A stretch of DNA of 44,270 bases from Lachnospiraceae bacterium UBA1712. GTDB taxonomy: Bacteria > Bacillota > Clostridia > Lachnospirales > Lachnospiraceae. The notes beneath the pieces are model-generated. The model did no database searches. It was given only the letters and a program-made list of their open reading frames with translations, and had not been told where the DNA came from. The translations under genes and the position numbers were made by a program. Location of the stretch: positions 1 through 44,270 of the forward strand of contig DCJA01000036.1 of NCBI GenBank assembly GCA_002317175.1, written 5' to 3'. Shown in pieces: positions 8,439 to 17,225 of the stretch. The first letter of the stretch is position 1; each line of letters opens with the position of its first letter.

Positions 8439-8543
8439 GCTGACATAGATATTCGTAATATGAAATTGGAGATGAAGGAAGAACTGATGTCTATTCGCGA
8501 ATGCCAGCTTGCGTAAAGCTATATTGGAAGGAAGAAAATAGTT

Positions 8544-9662
8544 ATGAATATCGCTTTTTTTATTTCAGATCATGGATTCGGGCATATCATGCGTAACATA
8601 CCGGTTATCAGAGAATTACTGCTTATGGGGCATAATGTTGTACTAGTCTGTGGTGATAAGCACATTGAAATCGCTAAGGATTATTTTGGAGCAGAGAGAG
8701 GTATTAGTTTTGTCCCTAAACATACCGATGCGGGGCTGATTGTTAAGCCTGGTGAACTTACTTTGGATAAAGAAGCAACTGCCTGTGAGGTGGAAGCTTA
8801 TCTAGCTGAATTCCCTGAGAGAATTGACTGGGCAAAAGATGTGTTTGAACAATATCATATCGATAAGGTTGTTGTGGACATTGTTCCCTGGGCCTTGATT
8901 GCTGCTAAAGAGGCTGGAGTACCTTCTTATCTGATGGCAAGCTTTACCTGGATAGAACAGTATCAGGGATATGTTAAGCCTGAGTGTGTAGAAGCTTTGA
9001 GTAATGCTTTTAGAAGTGCTGATCATGTGCTTTATTACGAGTTGGTAAATGAGCCGACAATGAAACTTTTTTTGGAGAAAAGTACTGAGGAAAATGAGAG
9101 TGATATAGACACAAAAGTTGAGGCTGGTGAGCTTTCAGCTGGAGCAAGCCGTACATACGAGCAAGTAGGCTTTGTGGCTCGCGCATTTACCTCAGATGTT
9201 GACAGAATAAAGTCAGAACACAAACGCAAGATAGTGTATCTGTCACTTGGAGGAAGCAATTCAGGACTTGATTTTGATATCGATGTATCTGACCTGCCAT
9301 ACGATTTTATAACTACAAGTGCCCTTAGACTTGTTGGGGATAATGTTACTTATCTTGATATGTCAGTTCCTAACTCTCAGGATTATGTGAAGGCAGCTGA
9401 TTACTGTATAGCTAAGGCAGGCTGGAGCACGGTGTCTGAGATGATGCTCTCGGGCAACAGATTTGCAGTTATCAATAGACCAGATGTCCCGGAGGATACG
9501 ATGATTATACGACAGTTGATGGATCGTAATGCAGCAATAGGAATAGATGTAGAGGAGTTTAAAGATATGGCTGCAGTTATGAATAGGCTTGAAAGTTATG
9601 ATTGGAATCCACTTGATTATTCCAATGGAGCCATGAATGTTGCGCAAATAATTGTTTCATAG
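8544..9662 (+). CDS. GT-B fold glycosyltransferase
   Basis: This 372-residue cytoplasmic protein has the two-Rossmann layout of GT-B enzymes. The N-terminal half begins with the acceptor-side motif DHGFGHIMRNIPVIREL, like MurG/GT28 and the Glyco_trans_1_3 family. The C-terminal half (from about residue 230, KIVYLSLGGSNSG) binds the nucleotide sugar, with KAGWSTVSEMMLSGNRFAVI as the UDP-site loop and an E/N-rich stretch after it. Its place among GDP-fucose, aminosugar and priming-transferase genes suggests that it assembles a surface glycan. The donor and acceptor sugars cannot be deduced. AAGGAAG lies 9-10 nt before the ATG. Confidence 0.8.
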   Translation: MNIAFFISDHGFGHIMRNIPVIRELLLMGHNVVLVCGDKHIEIAKDYFGAERGISFVPKHTDAGLIVKPGELTLDKEATACEVEAYLAEFPERIDWAKDVFEQYHIDKVVVDIVPWALIAAKEAGVPSYLMASFTWIEQYQGYVKPECVEALSNAFRSADHVLYYELVNEPTMKLFLEKSTEENESDIDTKVEAGELSAGASRTYEQVGFVARAFTSDVDRIKSEHKRKIVYLSLGGSNSGLDFDIDVSDLPYDFITTSALRLVGDNVTYLDMSVPNSQDYVKAADYCIAKAGWSTVSEMMLSGNRFAVINRPDVPEDTMIIRQLMDRNAAIGIDVEEFKDMAAVMNRLESYDWNPLDYSNGAMNVAQIIVS

Positions 9663-9697
9663 AAACTACTCGAAGAGATTATGATTCGCTTTCTCTT

Positions 9698-9724
9698 TTG
9701 TTAGCGTTATATTTTTGCTATAAT
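9698..9724 (+). promoter_or_regulatory. Candidate promoter for the aminotransferase operon
   Basis: A consensus -10 TATAAT (9719-9724) is preceded by a weak TTGTTA (9698-9703, spacing 15) in the 105-nt gap upstream of the DegT-family gene. A GGGAAAGG ribosome site follows at about 9754. Confidence 0.4.
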
Positions 9725-9767
9725 ACATAAGTTGGTTTGATATTATTAGTTAGGGAAAGGCAAGTAT

Positions 9768-10871
9768 ATGTCTGAAATATTAGTTACAAGATCGTCTATG
9801 CCATCATACGAAGAGTATTGTCGGGAAATAAAAGAACTTTGGGATACTCACTGGTTGACAAATATGGGACCTAAACATGAGCAACTTGAAACAGAGTTGG
9901 AGGAATATCTTGGAATCGAGCATGTTATGCTTTATACAAATGGGCATCTTGCACTTGAAAATGCTATAGCAGCACTTAATCTTCCAAGAGGTGGGGAGGT
10001 TATTACTACACCATTTACATTTGCCTCAACAACACATGCAATAGTTCGGAATGGACTTGTCCCTGTTTTTTGTGATATAAAGTCTGATGATTATACTATA
10101 GACCCAAAGATGATAGAGGAACTAATAACTGATAATACTGTTGCCATATTACCAGTTCATGTATATGGGCATATGTGTGATGTTGAAGCAATAGATGTAA
10201 TTGCTAAAAAGTATGGCTTAAAGGTTATATATGATGCTGCGCATGCATTTGGTGTTAAATATAAAGGAATTTCATCAGCGTGTTTTGGCGAGGCTTCTAT
10301 GTTCTCTTTTCACGCCACAAAGGTATTTAATACTATTGAAGGTGGTTGTGTGTGCTTTACCAATCCTGAGTGGGAAGTCTTGCTCTACAATATGAAGAAC
10401 TTCGGTATTCAGGGACCTGAATCAGTTGAATATATAGGTGGCAATGCCAAAATGAGCGAGTTTCAGGCTGCTATGGGTATATGTAACCTAAGACATATTG
10501 ATGAAGAACTGGCTAAGCGTAAGCTTGTTGTTGATAGATATAGAGAGAGGCTTTCTGGGATTGATGGGATAAGGATTTCACTGGATCAGAAAGATATAGA
10601 ACCAAACTATGCATATTTCCCTGTAGTATTTGATGGATATAAGTATACTCGTAATGAAGTATTTGAGAGATTAGCAAAGCAGGGAATAGGGGCAAGAAAG
10701 TATTTCTTCCCATTAACAAACAGTTTTGATTGTTATCGTAATTATCCAACGGCTGGAGAGGAGAAGACTCCTATAGCACAGTATATTGCGTTGAGAGTAT
10801 TGACTCTTCCATTGTATGCTGATCTTAGTCTTGATGATGTTGATGTAATCTGTGATGTTATTTTGAATTAA
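9768..10871 (+). CDS. DegT/DnrJ/EryC1/StrS-family sugar aminotransferase
   Basis: A PLP-dependent enzyme that transfers an amino group to a keto-deoxysugar nucleotide. The 367-residue length, the NGHLALENAIAAL cofactor loop, the VIYDAAHAFG aspartate motif and the FSFHATKVFNTIEGG motif with Schiff-base lysine K185 fit the family. The N-terminal half resembles VioA-like dTDP-4-amino-4,6-dideoxyglucose transaminases more than GDP-perosamine synthases. However, Gmd nearby makes the GDP-4-keto-6-deoxymannose that a perosamine synthase would use, so both substrates remain possible. It has its own promoter and probably starts an operon with the small protein and the protease downstream. Confidence 0.88.
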   Translation: MSEILVTRSSMPSYEEYCREIKELWDTHWLTNMGPKHEQLETELEEYLGIEHVMLYTNGHLALENAIAALNLPRGGEVITTPFTFASTTHAIVRNGLVPVFCDIKSDDYTIDPKMIEELITDNTVAILPVHVYGHMCDVEAIDVIAKKYGLKVIYDAAHAFGVKYKGISSACFGEASMFSFHATKVFNTIEGGCVCFTNPEWEVLLYNMKNFGIQGPESVEYIGGNAKMSEFQAAMGICNLRHIDEELAKRKLVVDRYRERLSGIDGIRISLDQKDIEPNYAYFPVVFDGYKYTRNEVFERLAKQGIGARKYFFPLTNSFDCYRNYPTAGEEKTPIAQYIALRVLTLPLYADLSLDDVDVICDVILN

Positions 10872-10892
10872 GCATCTCAATGGGAGGTAGTT

Positions 10893-11108
10893 GTGGATAA
10901 TAAATACACTGAAGAAGATATTAATAATATTCTTAATATTTTGGATGGATTTGGTGATAGTGAAGTAGGCAGACTGAAAATTAAGGTTGATGAAGAAACT
11001 AAGTCTGGTGGATATACATATGCATATCATCATGGCAGATGTGATATTGGCTCGCCCTATGCTAAGGGTGAATGCTTTGATGCGCCAGTAAGTGATTGCG
11101 ATAGATAA
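10893..11108 (+). CDS. Small Cys-containing protein of unknown function
   Basis: A 71-residue protein starting at GTG, 6 nt after a strong GGGAGG site and 21 nt downstream of the aminotransferase stop. The acidic, helical N-terminal half contains ILNILDGFGD and ends in a double glycine (G39-G40). The C-terminal part is Tyr/Gly-rich with YHHGRCDIGSPYAKGECFD and three cysteines (C50, C61, C69). I do not recognise the family. A leader-like half, GG and a Cys-rich tail would fit a processed peptide, but no modification enzyme or peptidase-containing exporter is adjacent. It may equally be a small cytoplasmic or metal-binding protein. Confidence 0.7.
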   Translation: MDNKYTEEDINNILNILDGFGDSEVGRLKIKVDEETKSGGYTYAYHHGRCDIGSPYAKGECFDAPVSDCDR

Positions 11109-11180
11109 TGATATTGTGTGTCAATAGGCAAGTTCAAATTATGATTATTTAAATCTTTGGATTTATAAGAGGAGGACATT

Positions 11181-12191
11181 ATGAGTAAAGACGGAAATGA
11201 AAAGAAAAGTAAAAAAGGCCTAATAATAGGCATTATAGTAGCAGTAGTGATAATAGTTATACTGGCTGCAGCTATGGGAGGAAGTGATGATACAGAGTAT
11301 ACTGATGACAGCTATACTTCATCAGAAAGTTCATCAAAGGCATCAGATGATTCATCATCCAGCATGGCTGATGCAAAAGGTTCCAAGAGAGATTTTACAT
11401 CTGAGTCAGAGTTTCCACTTGGTACAGGCGCTGAACTTGATGGCACAATCGTAATCATGTCTATTGCAGCTAATGATGCTAATACAAGCTGGGATTTTGA
11501 TAGTCAGGAAGACATGGCTACACTTTCAGAGATGAGTCACAGATTTTATCTCGGACTTGAGTGGATTAAGGAACAGGGACAGAAGTATGGTAAGAATATC
11601 AACTTTGTATATGACTGGGATCAGGATCAGGATCTGTTCTATACAGCACAGCTTTCTGCAGATTATGGTGATTGCGAGGCACACCGTGATGATCAGAAGG
11701 TATTTATAGAGGAAAATCTGTCTGCATATGCTGATAAACTTATTGATAGGTATAATGCTGATGGAATAGTATTCTTATACTATTTGAATATGCCTAGTGA
11801 TACAAACTTTATATGTTTTGCAAATGCATTCCAGGGAACAGAGCTTGGTATGGATTATCCAATAGAGACTATGATGATTAGTAAGTGGGTTTATGGTGCA
11901 GAACAGGGACCTGATACTTATGCTCATGAATTATTACATGTATTTGGTGCACCAGATCTTTATAGTGTAGATATGGATGGATCTAACCACGGTATTACTC
12001 AGGAATTTGTTGATTACTGTGATCAGAATTATAAGAATGAAATCATGGTAACTTCGTATGATGCTGACAATATGACTATACCAACTGACCATGTAGGTAG
12101 TTACCTGAGTGATATTACAGCTTACTTTATTGGATGGATTGATTCATGCGAAGATTGTACTGAGTACGGAGTAGCAAACAGCGAGCATTAA
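11181..12191 (+). CDS. Membrane-anchored metzincin-like zinc metalloprotease
   Basis: A 336-residue protein with a short Lys-rich cytoplasmic start, one transmembrane helix (about 13-31), a Ser/Asp-rich linker (about 32-70) and an extracellular domain. The domain carries HELLHVFGAPD (249-259), an exact HExxHxxGxxD zinc site with E250 as the catalytic base and D259 as third ligand, as in metzincin-like and M6-type peptidases. The fold around it is otherwise unfamiliar, so the substrate is unknown. GAGGAGG precedes the ATG. It follows the small Cys-containing protein by 72 nt, which raises the possibility that the peptide is a substrate, though nothing in the sequence proves it. Confidence 0.78.
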   Translation: MSKDGNEKKSKKGLIIGIIVAVVIIVILAAAMGGSDDTEYTDDSYTSSESSSKASDDSSSSMADAKGSKRDFTSESEFPLGTGAELDGTIVIMSIAANDANTSWDFDSQEDMATLSEMSHRFYLGLEWIKEQGQKYGKNINFVYDWDQDQDLFYTAQLSADYGDCEAHRDDQKVFIEENLSAYADKLIDRYNADGIVFLYYLNMPSDTNFICFANAFQGTELGMDYPIETMMISKWVYGAEQGPDTYAHELLHVFGAPDLYSVDMDGSNHGITQEFVDYCDQNYKNEIMVTSYDADNMTIPTDHVGSYLSDITAYFIGWIDSCEDCTEYGVANSEH

Positions 12192-12217
12192 TTATGCGTT
12201 TTTGAAAGCGGGAGATA

Positions 12218-13591
12218 ATGAAAAGAACTGTTGGAATTATACAGATATATGTGATGTGGCTAGTGGATATATGCCTGCTTGCTATATCATATCTGATTTC
12301 ATTATTCATAAGATTTAAAGAGATAAGCTTCTCTGGTAACAAGGATATATATCTGACTTTTTTGATGATAGTCCTTATGATGTTTACTTTGTATCATTTT
12401 GCATCAAGATGGCACAAGGATTATATCAAGCGTGGTTACTTTATGGAGGCAGTTGCTGTATGCAAATGTAATTTTTTCCTGGCTATTTTGGCTATGGTTG
12501 TTGTATTTATGGCAGGCTGGTCTGAGGGCTTATCACGTGCAGTTATTCTTGGTGCCATAGTAATAAATGCGTTTTTAACATTAATAGCTCATTTGATTAT
12601 CAAGTCAGTTCTTAAGAAGGTTTTAGCCGGAGATGGTATGTCTACCAGTTTGCTTGTAATAAGCCAGAAAGGCTTACTTGAAGAGACCAGAACTATTCTT
12701 AAGGATTCGCTTGAAGGTTATTACAGAATAGTCGATGAGGTTGAGGTTGATAAGGAATCAGTAGCAACAGTTACTGAAAAGTATGTGAGCGTGGCATTTG
12801 ACGAAGTATTTATTAATACTCCGGATATAGCGCAGCGTATTCTTACTCCGGTTATCAGAGGCTTTGAGGATATGGGTGTTGTTACACATTATAACCTTGA
12901 TTTGCCGGATATCGGTGAGGCCAGCAGTGCTGTTGGAAGCTTAGGAGATTATAAGGTTATTACTTATTCCATGGGGCGTGATTCAGCCGTAGGAATGCTT
13001 CTAAAGAGACTGATGGATATAATAGGTGGCTTTGTTGGAGTTATTCTGACGGGGATAATGCTGTTATTTATTGGCCCTGCAATCAAGCTGGATTCACCTG
13101 GCCCAGTGTTTTTCTCGCAGACACGTATTGGTAAGAATGGGCGTAGATTTAAGATATATAAGTTTAGATCCATGTATATAGACGCTGAGGAACGTAAGAA
13201 GGAACTTATGAAGAACAATGAGATGTCTGGTCTTATGTTTAAGATGGAAGATGATCCTCGTGTGACTAAGGTTGGTAAGTTTATCAGAAAGACCAGTCTT
13301 GATGAGTTTCCTCAGTTTATCAATGTTCTTAAAGGTGATATGAGCCTTGTCGGTACTCGTCCACCTACAGAGAATGAATTTGAGCAGTACAATGAACATT
13401 ATCGACGACGTCTCTCCATGACGCCAGGTCTTACAGGAATGTGGCAGGTGAGCGGTCGTAGTGACATCAAGGATTTTGATGAAGTAGTGAAGCTTGATCT
13501 TGAGTACATCGACAATTGGAGTATTGGTCTTGATATTAAGATACTATTTCAGACTGTGGCAGTGGTACTGTTTGGAAAAGGCGCGAAGTAA
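12218..13591 (+). CDS. Undecaprenyl-phosphate hexose-1-phosphate transferase (polytopic sugar transferase)
   Basis: This family starts polysaccharide repeat units by moving a hexose-1-phosphate from UDP-sugar to undecaprenyl phosphate. The 457-residue protein has four or so N-terminal membrane helices (about 8-135), a CoA_binding_3-like cytoplasmic domain (about 140-250), a re-entrant or membrane helix (about 265-285) and the catalytic Bac_transf domain with KFRSMYIDAEERK, DPRVTKVGKFIRKTSLDE, GDMSLVGTRP and MTPGLTGMWQVSGRS. Length and layout match WbaP/CpsE-type enzymes. It is the priming enzyme that unites the sugar-nucleotide genes upstream into one glycan pathway. No Wzx/Wzy is in the window, so the remaining genes lie elsewhere. 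Confidence 0.93.
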   Translation: MKRTVGIIQIYVMWLVDICLLAISYLISLFIRFKEISFSGNKDIYLTFLMIVLMMFTLYHFASRWHKDYIKRGYFMEAVAVCKCNFFLAILAMVVVFMAGWSEGLSRAVILGAIVINAFLTLIAHLIIKSVLKKVLAGDGMSTSLLVISQKGLLEETRTILKDSLEGYYRIVDEVEVDKESVATVTEKYVSVAFDEVFINTPDIAQRILTPVIRGFEDMGVVTHYNLDLPDIGEASSAVGSLGDYKVITYSMGRDSAVGMLLKRLMDIIGGFVGVILTGIMLLFIGPAIKLDSPGPVFFSQTRIGKNGRRFKIYKFRSMYIDAEERKKELMKNNEMSGLMFKMEDDPRVTKVGKFIRKTSLDEFPQFINVLKGDMSLVGTRPPTENEFEQYNEHYRRRLSMTPGLTGMWQVSGRSDIKDFDEVVKLDLEYIDNWSIGLDIKILFQTVAVVLFGKGAK

Positions 13592-13674
13592 GACACACTT
13601 TATACGCATTTTTGTAGTATACTTTCTAGTGTTGGGCTTTGGTCTCGATAAAATGATAGAATTTAGGAGCAATT

Positions 13675-14871
13675 ATGAAAGAAGAAAAGAATACAAATGA
13701 ACAAACCAAATCTCAGGCTAAGCGTGAGGCTAGAAAGAAGGAAGCTGAGCGAGCAAAGAAACAGGCCAAGAGAGAAGCATTTATTGGAAATATGTTTATT
13801 GCTGTTTTTGTGTTAGCAATCGTGGCAATTATTGCTGCTTTTGTTGTAAAGGCAATGAACAAGGTTACTCCAAGTGATGATTATTCAGCTTGTCTGGATG
13901 CAAATGGCTACATTAATGGGGCTTCTGCTGGAGATATTGATGTAATTGATTACAAGAATCTTGTGGTTCCATTATCAGAAGTGGAGTTTACTGATGAGCA
14001 GGTAGACGAAAGAATTAATTCTATTGTTGAATCTAACAAGGTTCTTAATTCAGATGAGTCACTTGTGGTTGCAGATGGTGATGAAGTTAATATTGATTAT
14101 GTAGGCAAGATTGACGGAGTAGAGTTTGACGGCGGCAGCGCTGAAGGCTACGATCTTACAATTGGTTCAGGCAGCTTTATCGACGGCTTTGAGGAGCAGC
14201 TTATTGGTGAGAAGATTGGAACTACAGTTGATATCAATGTAACATTCCCAGAGGATTACAGTGAGGATCTTGCTGGCAAGGATGCAGTATTTACAGTTAC
14301 ACTCAATGGTATTGAACAGACACCAGAGTTCACAGATGAATTTGTTGCAGAGAATCTTAGTGAATATGCTTCAACAGCAGAAGAGTATAGACAATATCTG
14401 AAGGATACTAATTATGATTCAAATCTTAAGACTTATATTCAGAACAACCTTGAGACTAATTCAAGTGTTATCAGATATAACAAGAAATATCTCAAGAATC
14501 TGAAGTCTACAATTAAGTATGATGATCAGCTTAGCTATGAGAATACTAATGCTATGTACCAGTCTTATCTTGGCTATTCATTGTATGAGTCGTTTGATGA
14601 TTATACAGGAATGTCAGAAACAGAATATGATAAGACACTTGTAGATAAGGCAAAGGATGCTTATAAGAATAATCTTGTATATCAGGCTATTCTTGAGATG
14701 GAAGGTGCTTCTGCAGATGCTGATTACTACAAGTCGGTACTTGTAGCGCAGGGTAATGATGAAAGTTACTATGATACATTAGTTGAGCAGTATGGTGAAC
14801 CATATGTACTTCAGATGGCAATCAAAGAAAAGGCTGTTGAATTAGTAAAGAATATGGTTACAGTACAGTAA
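13675..14871 (+). CDS. Membrane-anchored FKBP-type peptidyl-prolyl isomerase, trigger-factor-like
   Basis: A 398-residue protein with a highly charged cytoplasmic coil (1-35, Lys/Glu/Ala), one transmembrane helix (about 38-60) and an outside region. That region carries an FKBP domain (about 130-220, DEVNIDYVGKIDGVEFDGG and IGSGSFIDGFEEQLIG) followed by a helical segment like the trigger-factor C-terminus. Trigger factor proper is cytosolic and ribosome-bound; the anchor here places the foldase on the extracytoplasmic face, where it probably helps exported proteins fold. The start is the ATG after TTAGGAG. Similar TM-FKBP-TigC proteins are common in Clostridia. Confidence 0.85.
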   Translation: MKEEKNTNEQTKSQAKREARKKEAERAKKQAKREAFIGNMFIAVFVLAIVAIIAAFVVKAMNKVTPSDDYSACLDANGYINGASAGDIDVIDYKNLVVPLSEVEFTDEQVDERINSIVESNKVLNSDESLVVADGDEVNIDYVGKIDGVEFDGGSAEGYDLTIGSGSFIDGFEEQLIGEKIGTTVDINVTFPEDYSEDLAGKDAVFTVTLNGIEQTPEFTDEFVAENLSEYASTAEEYRQYLKDTNYDSNLKTYIQNNLETNSSVIRYNKKYLKNLKSTIKYDDQLSYENTNAMYQSYLGYSLYESFDDYTGMSETEYDKTLVDKAKDAYKNNLVYQAILEMEGASADADYYKSVLVAQGNDESYYDTLVEQYGEPYVLQMAIKEKAVELVKNMVTVQ

Positions 14872-14925
14872 GTCTTCAGGATATATAAGAGCTACAAACT
14901 AGCAGAAAATAAAAAAGTTTACATG

Positions 14926-14954
14926 ATGGGGCTGTTGAAAAGCAGCCCTATTTT
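14926..14954 (+). terminator. Rho-independent terminator after the FKBP gene
   Basis: GGGCTG (14929-14934) / CAGCCC (14943-14948), extended by weaker outer pairs, with an 8-nt loop and a TATTTT tail, 55 nt after the stop codon. Confidence 0.75.
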
Positions 14955-15054
14955 AATAGTTGGATATTTATAATAGTTGGATATTTATAATAGTTGGATA
15001 TTTATAATAGTTGGATATTTATAATAGCTGGATATTTTAATTGTTGGTTGTTCA
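14954..15054. repeat. 17-bp tandem repeat (minisatellite)
   Basis: Four perfect head-to-tail copies of TAATAGTTGGATATTTA lie at 14954-14970, 14971-14987, 14988-15004 and 15005-15021. A near-copy starts at 15022 and two degraded copies run to about 15066. The array fills the gap between a terminator and the FliB-like gene. With no spacers or dyad symmetry it is not a CRISPR; copy number is likely to vary between strains. Confidence 0.92.
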
Positions 15055-15108
15055 TATTAGCTGGGGATTATTTTTTAGGAATATATATTTAATTAGTAGG
15101 AGCGTTAT

Positions 15109-16425
15109 ATGAAAGTTCATAAGCCACGTTATTACGATAAGTTTATATGTATAGCTGATAAGTGCCCATTTACCTGCTGCCAGGAATGGAAGATTGCAGT
15201 TGATGACGAGACTAAAATAAAGTGGGGACAGCTTTCAATTCCTTCCGAGACAATCTTGAGAAATCAGATTGCAATGGATAATACACTTTTGGATTTTGTT
15301 AAGCCTGATGAGGAAGTGGATTCAATACGACTCTGTGAGAACGGTAAATGTCCGTTACTTAACGAAAAAGGACTTTGTGACGTGGTGCTAGGTTATGGTG
15401 AGGAGACCATATCCAAGACATGTCATACCTATCCCAGAGAGAATCATGAGTTTGGTGACTGTATAGAACAGACTCTGGCTATGGGCTGTCCGGCAGCGCT
15501 GGATTTACTGTTTGAAAGTGAAGAGTTTAAGTATATTGAGAGCACAAATGAGGAGTTTGATTCGTTCACTAATACAGAAACTGTTGGTGATTATGAGAAT
15601 GAAACAATAAAACTATTTGACGTAGAGCATGATGAATTTGATATGGAACTGCAGGCGCTTCGTGATGCCATGATTGAAGTGATTGCGTCAGACAGAAGTA
15701 TTGAAACTTGTCTCAAGATGATATTTTATATCGGCTTGGATTGTCTTGATAACGATTCTGTTTCGATAAGATATAACTGTCATGATAACGAGGATGTTGG
15801 TGTTGAGCTGTTTGATGAAGAATTTCTGAGACAGTTGGAAGATACAATTACTGGATTGGATTCGGATCTTTTTGACACATATAATGAGCAGAATGAACTA
15901 TTTCTGGACATAGCTGATAATTACAGAAAAAAAGGTATATATTCTTCGATAATAGAACCGTTAGCTGAGATTGCCACACAGTATGAAGATGAAAAGTCTG
16001 ATGAACTGCTAAATGATAGATTAAAGTTTAACGACATTTTCATAAGAACAGATATGTTGGCAGCTAAGAAGAATTCTGATAATTGCTCTGATAATCTTCA
16101 AACTGACAAATGCTTACGAGAAATGCTTAGGCTTTTGGTACAGGAAGAATTATATTCAACCCTTTATCTGCCAGGTGGAGATCTGTATTCGATGGTTATG
16201 AAGCTACAGTGGATTGCCATGACCTATGCCATTATTGTCCATTGCCTGTTTTTATATTGGAAGTTGAATGGAAAATTGGATTATGAAGATTTTAGGCAGA
16301 TTGTTGCTGTGATTATTCGTATGACTGGCTATAGTGAGGCGGATATAGAAGAATATCTGGAGAACAGTTTTGAAGAGATTATATGGGACTGGGGCTATAT
16401 GGCTTTGATTATGGGTGAAAAGTGA
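15109..16425 (+). CDS. FliB-like (flagellin lysine-N-methylase family) CxxC protein
   Basis: A 438-residue protein. The N-terminus carries the CxxCxxCC-type signature of the FliB/YkgJ group: C14, C19, C23 and C24 (DKCPFTCCQEWKI), then CENGKCPLLNEKGLCD, TCHTYPRE and MGCPAAL. The cysteines probably bind an iron-sulfur or metal site. FliB methylates lysines of flagellin in Salmonella, but many Clostridia carry homologues without adjacent flagellar genes, and none is adjacent here, so the substrate is open. The rest is a helical, acidic domain. An AGGAG site precedes the ATG. It has its own transcriptional context after the repeat array. Confidence 0.78.
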   Translation: MKVHKPRYYDKFICIADKCPFTCCQEWKIAVDDETKIKWGQLSIPSETILRNQIAMDNTLLDFVKPDEEVDSIRLCENGKCPLLNEKGLCDVVLGYGEETISKTCHTYPRENHEFGDCIEQTLAMGCPAALDLLFESEEFKYIESTNEEFDSFTNTETVGDYENETIKLFDVEHDEFDMELQALRDAMIEVIASDRSIETCLKMIFYIGLDCLDNDSVSIRYNCHDNEDVGVELFDEEFLRQLEDTITGLDSDLFDTYNEQNELFLDIADNYRKKGIYSSIIEPLAEIATQYEDEKSDELLNDRLKFNDIFIRTDMLAAKKNSDNCSDNLQTDKCLREMLRLLVQEELYSTLYLPGGDLYSMVMKLQWIAMTYAIIVHCLFLYWKLNGKLDYEDFRQIVAVIIRMTGYSEADIEEYLENSFEEIIWDWGYMALIMGEK

Positions 16426-16511
16426 GGCGGTTTTGACACTCATTTTTAAGGAGAAGTCATATACGCAAGATATTAATCCTATGCGTATGAATAAGTGAGG
16501 AAGTATAGCTT

Positions 16512-17159
16512 ATGAAAAAGAGAATTTTATGTTTTGGTGATTCATTGACCTGGGGATTTAATCCACATGACTGCAGTAGATATGATGATGATGTAAGGTG
16601 GACGGGGCAGTTGCAGAATCTGCTGGGAGATGAGTACAAAGTAATTGAAGAGGGACAAAATGGCAGAACAATTTCTTCTGATGATCCTATTGAAGGTGAG
16701 AAAAATGGATTAGCCTATGTTGGCCCCTGTCTTGATAGCCAGATTCCTCTGAATGCAATGGTTATTATGCTTGGTACCAATGATTTGAAGACGAGATTTG
16801 GTTTTTCGGCAGCAGATATTGCTGGAGAAATGGATAAATTCCTGGCTAAGGTCCAGCACTTTAATGAGGTTATGTTGGCTGGAACGCTCAAAATTATTCT
16901 TATGGCTCCACCACACATCCCAGATGATATGAGTGCATCTCCATTTGCTGACAGCTTTGGATATGCAGAAGGCAGAGATAAATCTATGCAGCTTGCACAG
17001 CACTATAAGAAGTTGGCAGAAAAGTATGGCATTGCTTTTATAGACACTGCACAATATGTCAAAGTGAGCACTACTGACAGTCTTCACCTTGAAGCTGACC
17101 AGCAGGAACTACTGGCAAAAGCAGTATATGAGTGTTATAATAAATTGGTTATGCAGTAA
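16512..17159 (+). CDS. SGNH/GDSL-family hydrolase (esterase)
   Basis: A 215-residue cytoplasmic enzyme with all four SGNH blocks: GDSLTWG (nucleophile S11), the oxyanion glycine and EGQNGRT asparagine, LGTND, and the C-terminal D-S-L-H motif carrying the Asp/His pair. No signal peptide is present. Relatives act as arylesterases, thioesterases or sugar O-deacetylases; the motif set resembles arylesterase-type members. The substrate cannot be told. GTGAGGAAG lies upstream of the ATG, and the next gene starts 66 nt after its stop. Confidence 0.9.
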   Translation: MKKRILCFGDSLTWGFNPHDCSRYDDDVRWTGQLQNLLGDEYKVIEEGQNGRTISSDDPIEGEKNGLAYVGPCLDSQIPLNAMVIMLGTNDLKTRFGFSAADIAGEMDKFLAKVQHFNEVMLAGTLKIILMAPPHIPDDMSASPFADSFGYAEGRDKSMQLAQHYKKLAEKYGIAFIDTAQYVKVSTTDSLHLEADQQELLAKAVYECYNKLVMQ

Positions 17160-17225
17160 TGCGATTATTATAGCTGAAGGACTTGTAACTTTAGTGCATG
17201 TGCATTTACTAGAAAGAGATATTAT

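Noticed and set aside
13494..13700. Out-of-frame ORF over the end of the sugar transferase and the start of the FKBP gene
   Set aside because: It overlaps two confident genes in another frame and shows no domain.
14954..15054. Repeat array as a CRISPR
   Set aside because: Units are head-to-tail 17-mers with no spacers, no dyad and no cas genes nearby.
16461..16488. Inverted repeat ATACGCA / TGCGTAT before the SGNH gene
   Set aside because: Only 7 bp with a 14-nt loop and no T-tract; too weak to call a terminator or operator.
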